From Isoetes taiwanensis (Eukaryota; Streptophyta; Lycopodiopsida; Isoetales; Isoetaceae): a DNA stretch of 64,000 nucleotides. The position numbers and the translations under genes were made by a program. Location: positions 28,635,617-28,699,616 of the forward strand of contig JAJEKV010000005.1 in NCBI GenBank assembly GCA_021234155.1, written 5' to 3'. The notes below the pieces were generated by a model that was not told where the DNA came from, searched no databases, and saw only the letters and a program-made list of their open reading frames with translations. This document shows positions 57,267 through 64,000 of this stretch, one piece after another (the first letter of the stretch is position 1; every line of letters begins with the position of its first letter).

Positions 57267-60248
57267 TTGGTCTATGCTTTAAGACTAGGTCAACCTTGAT
57301 TAGTGACATTTGTGTGAAGGTCAAGAGCTACTTCAAAGTCAACACACGCAATTAAGATCAAACTTCCTAAGAAGTACTATATTTGTGGTCAAACATTTGA
57401 TCAAGGCATGGTTCTAAAAGAATCTGGGTTAAGAAGATTGGAAGACACTCATTTGAAGATTGGAAGTCAAAGTTTGGAAGACCCCTTGGTATTTGGTTCG
57501 CAATTCTTAGCCATCTTTCTCAAACTTTTCCTTCCCCCTTATTCTTACTACATTGTCCCTTTTTGTCATAAATTCACTCTTGAAACATTCTTTGATTCCA
57601 TCATACCAAAATCCCCTAGTCATTATTCCCATCTCTACCCCCATAACATATTTTTTCCCCATGGTTGCCATCTTGACATTAAAATACTCATGACGTATGT
57701 TTGCCTAGCCATTTTCTTGGATTGCTCATTATAGACCCATATTGCCCTTTAAAGTTGTGCTACACTTTTTCACCATTTTACCTTACCATGATCACTATAC
57801 ACCTTTTGTTTAAATTTTCCCCACATATTTTCACCACGTTGCAATATCCATATGGCCCTTCTGCTTCATTTGAAAGTTGGCATTGGAAAATCTCATACCT
57901 ATACTCCAAGGCCTCATAGTTTCACAGATCAAAAGCTAGTATTAAAATAGTGCCACCATGGTTTAAAAGATCTAAAGTTTTACCTGTTTATTTTTTCGAA
58001 ATCACCTAAAAGTATGGTCTGGCATCTAAAATACCAAAATACTAGCAAAATACGAGAAAAATATGGGGCCCATATCGTGATTCTTCATGGAATACAATCG
58101 GCCAACTCTAATTCCAAAACCATGCTTAAATCTTGTCGGATCTTCATCCTTAGACCCTGCAAACCCATATCTTTGGATTCCCATGCATAAGGAGTGCATT
58201 AAGCCTAAATCTAACCTCGAGCCAATGCAGCATCTGTGGTAGGGCAAAGCCTTTTGGGGCGCATGTCAGAGATATGATTCAAGACCGATCAATAATTGGT
58301 GGTCCCTGGAGAACTTCATATCACGGAACTATAAAAAAAAATTAAAATGTATACAGGGGATCGAGAACAGAACATTTTTGAAGGCCCAGATGCATTCAAG
58401 AACTACTGACACATGCCATTCATGCTTGGGAAGAGATTTGAGAAGCTACTGTGCATTCTTCAGCTTGGTTCATGTAGATCAAGCTGAAAATTTCTACCTT
58501 CTATGTTTAAATGATCTTTTGCCATGTTTTACGGCCATGATTTGCCTGAATACAATATTATTATGACTTAATGACCTTTACTTCGATGAAATTTGCCTAT
58601 CAAATATTCAAACAATTTATGATGTCACCGCTTCATTACAAAAAATTCATTAACAAAATCCCTTTCACTCCAAATCCATTTTTGACAAGTTATCATTACC
58701 CTTGACAACTTATATGCTTTGAAAACTCCCAAAAATATTATTTCAAACTTGAGTTACATTTTTGAAGACTCTGCCTGTGAGTGTTCTTGACTATATTTTG
58801 GCAAATCCGAGTTTCTAAGATCTAAATCAGAATTTTTCTTGTTGCCCCTTCTCAAGGTCACTTTTTACAAACATTGGCTCTGATAATTGTTTTTGCATTT
58901 CTGATCATTGTTTTTGCAATCTAATTATCATTGGACAAATTTTGACCCATCTTTGAGCTCGAATAACTCACAGTTCTGAACTCTGACTTGTTTAGGGATT
59001 TCATCATTGCCTTCTAGTAACTTTTCTTTGTCAGTATGACCTATCAAACCTCAAAAATCAATCCATCTGTGCATGCTACCTCGATTTAAGCACTACCATA
59101 ATTTTTTAGAAATGGGTAAGGTATGAATACTTGGCCTTTTGAGCTATTATATTGAAGTTTTCTCATATAGACTGATCACCTTAAGTGAGGTTCTATCCCC
59201 AACTTGAGCATTGTTTCAAGTTGGCTTCTTGTGTTTGACTCTTAAACTAGATTGAGGGTCAACAGAGAAGCCCACAAAGCTTTCCTTTGACATGGATAAT
59301 TATGAGCATGAACATTCACTAAACCACATTCTTGCTCCTCTATTTCCATTTAATAATTATCCAATCAAAAATCTGTCCATTTGAGTGAAAGTAACATGCA
59401 AAGAGGGCTTCCATGTAGTAAGAACATCTGCTTTAGCAAAATCTGTAGCCACTACACTCACATTGTAATCACGTCCCAAAATGTTAGTCAATTTTTGAAC
59501 ATCACCTTTACAACACTTGTGCTCTTGAAGACAAGATGGATCCATAGAAAACTTAGCTTGATAGAGAGTTGATAGAGAGACAACCTACTCCTTTTGCTTG
59601 GAGAAGAAGCCACTCCCCTAACCACATCCATCTCAGTAGCCTCAAGATAATAAACTACATCTGAGAGGTCTATCCATCATGTGCGAGTAAGCGGCAAGTG
59701 GGAGTCTTCTCTCTGTTCCACCCTTCCATTCTGATATGCAGCATTTGGCATAGGGGAGCCTTCGCTCTGCTCCACCCTCTCCATGTTATATACAGATTGT
59801 GGTGAATGAGAGCCTCCTCTCTGCTCTAGCCTCCGAAGGAGTACCTTGGCCTCCGATAAGGGAATGATGGTTGCTATTGTGCCCTTCCATCTTGATCTTC
59901 ACTAGGATGTACCACCTGAGAAGCAGCTTGAGCAAACTTAGCCTTCCTTGAATTATATTTTGTCCAGTCGTCTAAAGCTTTTTCTTGCCGTTCCTGCTGC
60001 TCTTGGAGCATTTGCAACTTGGCTCTTGCTTCAGCACTAAAGCAGGCATAGATTAGAAGCAGGAAACATATTGGCATCCTTATTAGCTGCATCTTTAAAA
60101 GACAAGGACTGAAGGAGCAGTAATCTGGGACAAGAAAAAGTGAAAGACAAAGAAGTAGCAGGAACATTGACAGGATGGTTCTTCTTAGCATGAAAATTTA
60201 GAAGTTGGAGAAATAAGTCAACAAGTTGAGAACCATTGAGCATTTGCA
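57267..60248. repeat. Large direct repeat, copy B (about 3.0 kb)
   Basis: Collinear with copy A at an offset of 4,464 bp at the left end. It has lost short blocks present in A, for example after TCAAACATTCTTTGATTCC near 57595. Its right end joins directly to NLR sequence at about 60246. Confidence 0.85.
59357..59545 (-). CDS. Small conserved ORF in copy B, unknown
   Basis: Partner of 55015-55203 with VVATDFA for VVATGFA and a changed last residue group. Both are full length without stops. Confidence 0.3.
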   Translation of the reverse strand: MDPSCLQEHKCCKGDVQKLTNILGRDYNVSVVATDFAKADVLTTWKPSLHVTFTQMDRFLIG

Positions 60249-61083
60249 TTCGAACTCTTTCAACCCAACTTGATGGGCACACAAGAAGCAGAACAATTGT
60301 TCATGAAGTGCGCAGAAATTGAAAATAAGAAGGAAGAGTGGAATCTCATAAATGAAATAGTCCCACTATGTGGTGGGCTTCTATTGGCAATTAAAACATA
60401 TGGTACCTACTTTAGAAGGCAAGAGAGACGCAAGGAAACAGAGTGGAGAAAAGTTAAGCAACGGATCTTGACATCTACCAAATCCCCATCAATTGCGGAT
60501 GACGATGACCAAGTTCCACAATCGTTAGAACCTAGCATTGATGCTCAAATTGAGCAGGTGCAAGATGCATTCATTGATGCCGCACTTTTTTGGCGTGGAC
60601 AATCACTCAAAATGGCCAGAAGTGCTCTATATGTTCGGGATGAAGATATTTTGGATGTTTTGTTGCAAGAGTCCATTATTTATTCCAAGAAAGATTATTT
60701 CAAGAAAGATCGACGCGAGGAGAAGCTCACTTCAGAATGCCACGACCTGTTTTTTGTCATCGCAGAGACGCGTGCAAAGAGAAAGGGTTGGAAATATTTG
60801 ACTACGTCAGAGGCAAGTGCTTGTCCCTTTATAGAAATCTATGTCCTTGTTCCCCTTTATAAGCAACTTTCTTACTTGAATGCAAATGCAAGTTCTAAAA
60901 GAAACATACACTCGCCAAGATTTGGAATTTCTACCAGAAGGAGTGCGTGCAATACACATTCACCGAGGATCTACCATTGATTTGGGATTTCTACCATTGC
61001 AAAAGAATCTACTTTACCTAAGATGCGATGGTAATTTTACTACGTGTGGAGCGTGTAACACTTCACAAGATAAAAACCACTAG
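60246..61083 (+). pseudogene. Truncated NLR paralogue (NB-ARC 3' part)
   Basis: Sequence collinear with 32970-33807 of the NLR. It starts in the NB-ARC after kinase-2 and lacks the N-terminus, P-loop and kinase-2. GLPL is changed to CGGLLLAI. The ECHDLF motif remains. Compared with the first copy, one extra A in GCAAATGC at about 60885 shifts the frame, so the end reads in another phase from 60880 to 61083 (ETYTRQDLEFLPEGVRAIHI). The match ends at GATAAAAACCA(C/T), after which unrelated sequence follows. It cannot encode a working receptor, but it shows that the NLR was duplicated before or during arrival of the large repeat. Confidence 0.9.
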
Positions 61084-61087
61084 AAAT

Positions 61088-61147
61088 GCTTGCCCAGCGA
61101 TGCCGGGCATTAGTCATGGACGTGTGTGGAATACATTTATGGTAATA
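61088..61147 (+). repeat. Dispersed GC-hairpin motif, copy 1
   Basis: GCCCAGCGATGCCGGGCATT with TAGTCATGGAC following. Directly adjoins the NLR fragment. The related copy at 62258-62320 reads GCCCGGCGATGTCGGGCATT. Both can form a short GC hairpin. Confidence 0.6.
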
Positions 61148-62257
61148 TATGTTTCAGGTGCAATAGAATGTTATAGATAGAGAACAAACATTATCTTGAT
61201 TCTTGGTTTAAAAATTGCCAAGTATATGATAAATTGTCTTCAAACACGTATATTTGGTCCACAAAAATACAAAATATTTTGGTGCAATCTAAAACTGTAG
61301 AGTTAATGTTCATCAGCCTAAGTGGTTCCCTATTATAAAGAACCCATTCCAAAGAACTTTAAATTTACAATGCTGATAGGTATCGAAAGCTCCTCTTGCA
61401 GTGCCCATAGTAGAAGAAATGACTTATTAAGAAGCATAGACGCAATTGCTATCATTACTAACAAATCACACTCAGCATCTCTATGATGTACGTGAACCAT
61501 CACCCTTGGCTTAGAATTTTTAAGTCAATGTACGAAGGATGTATAATGCTCCATGATCTGGAACAATTGAGAAGGCCAATAGAGTCCAGAGAAATATGAG
61601 AAGCCTTAATAAAGACATATATACATGCACTATGTAGACATATAAACATTTGTCGACACTCACCTCCATCACAACGCATTTGTGTAAACCACGTCTCTCG
61701 TGAACCTTAAACCGTATTGGAGCCTTCTTATGGCATGGATGGTGGGTCTTTGATAACAACCCAAATTCCTTGCTGACTTTGCACCCCTAAAAATGCCACA
61801 ATAATTCTCCATGCCTAAAGATATGCTTCAGAGGACATTTACCTACCTTATGCATTGTATCATCATGGTAAAAGGCAGCTGCAAAGGAGATTGCACACTT
61901 CCAAACTAATGAAGTGGCAAGCGGAAATTGGTCGGCACAATTGGATGCATGATAGGAGCACAGTGTCGCCAACATTTCTTCCACTTACTATCTATGCATC
62001 GATAATCCTTCTTGTATAATCAGTTGTGTTCCACTGCATAGGCTGTTCTGTTGATGTAGACCTCAACAATATGATAATCATTCCCTCATTCCCTCCTTCA
62101 AATTTAGCTCATGGAGTGGCACATTGATTGAAGTTGTGCAAGGGAAAAGGTAGTAGTGACAAATATTGATGCATGTAAGGATGTGATCAATGTTGGATTT
62201 GTTTTTGCAGTTAAATTTCTTTGAAGATGATTATTATTATTTTTCTTTCCTAGATAC

Positions 62258-62320
62258 GTGCGCCCGGCGATGTCGGGCATTAGGCATTAGTCGTAGACAC
62301 GCAGAATAGATAAATGTAAT
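62258..62320 (+). repeat. Dispersed GC-hairpin motif, copy 2
   Basis: GCCCGGCGATGTCGGGCATT followed by a GCATTAG duplication and TCGTAGACACG. The shared part continues about 35 bp beyond the hairpin in both copies. Confidence 0.6.
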
Positions 62321-64000
62321 GAAATGCATAGGTGGAATGGAATGAGATGTTGGTATAATGTAATAGTTAGGATAGAGGGGAATGGAAGGAATGGAACAAA
62401 TAGGTGGGATAGATTGCATGTCGAGCATATATCTAGAAAACATGCAAAAATTTATGTACAGTTTGTATAGGTTCATTTCTTCAAGTCATTTGAAACGAAA
62501 CAAAATGCCCGCAAACATGTTACCAGTATAAGCACATGTCATTCTGAGCTTGGAATTAAATAACCAAGGATATATTTTTCAGCTTAAAGAATGCAATTCA
62601 ATATAATATATTACATTAGTAGATCTTTTGATCCACCAGAGATCTAATGATCCAAAAACCCAGTTCCAACATTTTTTTTGCGAGAAAAAACCTTTCTTTA
62701 TAGCTGAATATCTTCAATTGGCATAATCATTTCGACATCTTTAACAATGCATAAAAATATTAGGCTGAAACAGAAGCTTAAGAGGTTGTTGGCAAAGATG
62801 GTATGTTCTGCTCCCTCATGTAATATGAAGGGTACAACAAAGTGAAAACATATCCGCTTAAATAAGAAAAAATTCTTACAATTGGTAGCACCAGCTAAAA
62901 AGCTAAAGTTGCAACTATTAGAAATCCATTTTTTTTTGTTATAATGTTTAGATTCCACATGTCCTCGTTATCACCCATGACAGACCAAATATGTGATCAT
63001 CAAACAGTAGAAACCAAAGAAACTTTTAACCCACCAGATTCATGATATCGAGTTCCCCTAAATGGTATCAATGGTATATTATATCAGGAATAGATGGTCC
63101 AGGTATATTATTACTAAGTCATTCTTCTTGCTTCTCACTTATGGCCCCCAACGTGACATTTAAACTAAATGCATGTCAAGTTATATAGAGAACATGAATC
63201 TGTTCATATAGAATATATGATCACTATTCTTTTTGAAGCACATTGCATAATGGGCAAAGTGTTAATCTGCTGTTGCAGTCCTGTACCATCATGTACAACG
63301 GCATCAAACGTATAACAAATCATGTACAACGACGCCAAACGCCAAACGTACAACAGCATCAGACTTGTTTCTTTGGATTAAACCATGACACCAATGAGTC
63401 CTTATTTCTTGTTGCAACTGAGAAACATGAATATGATATATCTTGCAATAAAATCATTGTAGAGTTTAATTGCTATTCCTTTGAAGCACATCTCCAGGCT
63501 CAATCCTTTGGTGGCATGCTTTCCGCAGCTAAGACAAAAACGTGGCCTGCAATAAAGATAGAGAAAATTAAATACCGGTTGTGACATCAATAAGAAATGC
63601 CAGATTTTGGACACATAACACGCTTTACACGTACAACATATTATAGAATTCCATTATTCTGTAGGCATGATCACCTGCACATCTAAGAAATCTAAAATGT
63701 ATAAAAGATGTCTCTCAGTAGACTACAAATCATGCGACAATGTGGCTGGCAATCTTATATCATGCCTGAAGATAAGACATCCTAAACTGGCTGGACGGAG
63801 GGTTTGTTGCTGCTTCATTCATCAGGCAGTAGAGTAGAGGGACTGATAGAATAACAGCATAATGACTATGCAAACATTGCAATTGATTTAAACGAACATG
63901 GAAATGAGTTAAATCTTGCATTCCTGATATATCAATAAACTAAGTATTTGTAGATTATGAGCAGACCGCTACACGGGATCCCTTTTGAGCCTCAGGGCCG

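Larger units (their letters stand above)
61085..64000. other. No recognised gene
   Basis: The interval holds two copies of a 60-bp dispersed motif (61088-61147 and 62258-62320) and a short tandem phrase (CATGTACAACG, CGCCAAACG) at 63280-63360. Small frames on both strands show no domain. Confidence 0.45.

Noticed and set aside
52803-60248. Calling the two 3-kb copies LTRs of an intact retrotransposon
   Set aside because: No primer-binding site, no polypurine tract, no gag-pol between them, and no flanking target duplication.
62258-62300. Helitron 3' terminus suggested by the GCCCGGCGATGTCGGGC hairpin
   Set aside because: No CTRR end follows, and similarity between the two copies extends well past where the element should stop.

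Overview
This is nuclear DNA of a land plant. The signs are spliced genes with GT-AG introns, a PLS-class pentatricopeptide (PPR) gene, NB-ARC-LRR immune receptor sequence, a leucine-rich-repeat receptor kinase fragment, and plant-type transposons (CACTA/EnSpm, L1-like LINE, Ty3/gypsy). The nearly intronless PPR reading frame and the diverged NB-ARC receptor with a non-TIR helical N-terminus suggest a seedless vascular plant such as a fern. That is an impression from protein style and not proof. The DNA is AT-rich except for one strongly GC-rich tandem array.

Layout. 1-6.3 kb: eroded DNA with a broken FCP1-like (HAD) phosphatase fragment at 1841-2347. 6.4-7.6 kb: 3' part of a LINE with its 3' tail; the same tail recurs at 27.3 kb and in decayed form at 28.1 kb. 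7.7-17.5 kb: no convincing gene, but several degenerate tandem arrays, a heptanucleotide microsatellite and a long foldback. 17.7-18.2 kb: a DUF7869-like transposon protein remnant. 19.3-20.6 kb: a tandemly duplicated Ty3/gypsy RNase H fragment. 21.4 kb: a short acidic ORF. 23.15 kb: a possible first exon. 23.4-26.6 kb: a 5'-truncated L1-like element on the minus strand. 28.9-30.8 kb: the PPR gene, ending inside its E region.

31.6-46.0 kb is the centre of interest. An NLR gene has its N-terminal and NB-ARC exons at 31640-33880 and an LRR piece at 45.7-46.0 kb. A complete 11,769-bp CACTA transposon (33938-45706) lies between them, with matching 16-bp termini and a 3-bp TGT target duplication. 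The transposon carries divergent TNPA-like (minus strand) and TNP2-like (plus strand) genes. The TNP2-like gene seems to have lost its catalytic core. The element also carries a SET-domain reading frame lying between two TNP2 exons. An LRR receptor kinase pseudogene and a 321-bp MITE lie between TNPA-like exons.

46.0-48.4 kb: a GC-rich minisatellite of about 68-bp units directly behind the LRR piece. 49.8 kb: a 30-bp-arm foldback. 50.3-52.0 kb: a motif-repeat array followed by a degenerate gypsy integrase. 52.8-60.2 kb: two direct copies of a roughly 3-kb sequence. The second abuts a truncated, frameshifted paralogue of the NLR at 60.25-61.08 kb. 61.1-64.0 kb: no recognised gene.

Few genes here look fully functional. 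The best candidates are the PPR gene and the SET ORF inside the transposon. The NLR exons upstream of the transposon are intact, but the whole gene is split. Most of the window records transposition, gene-fragment capture and local tandem duplication.
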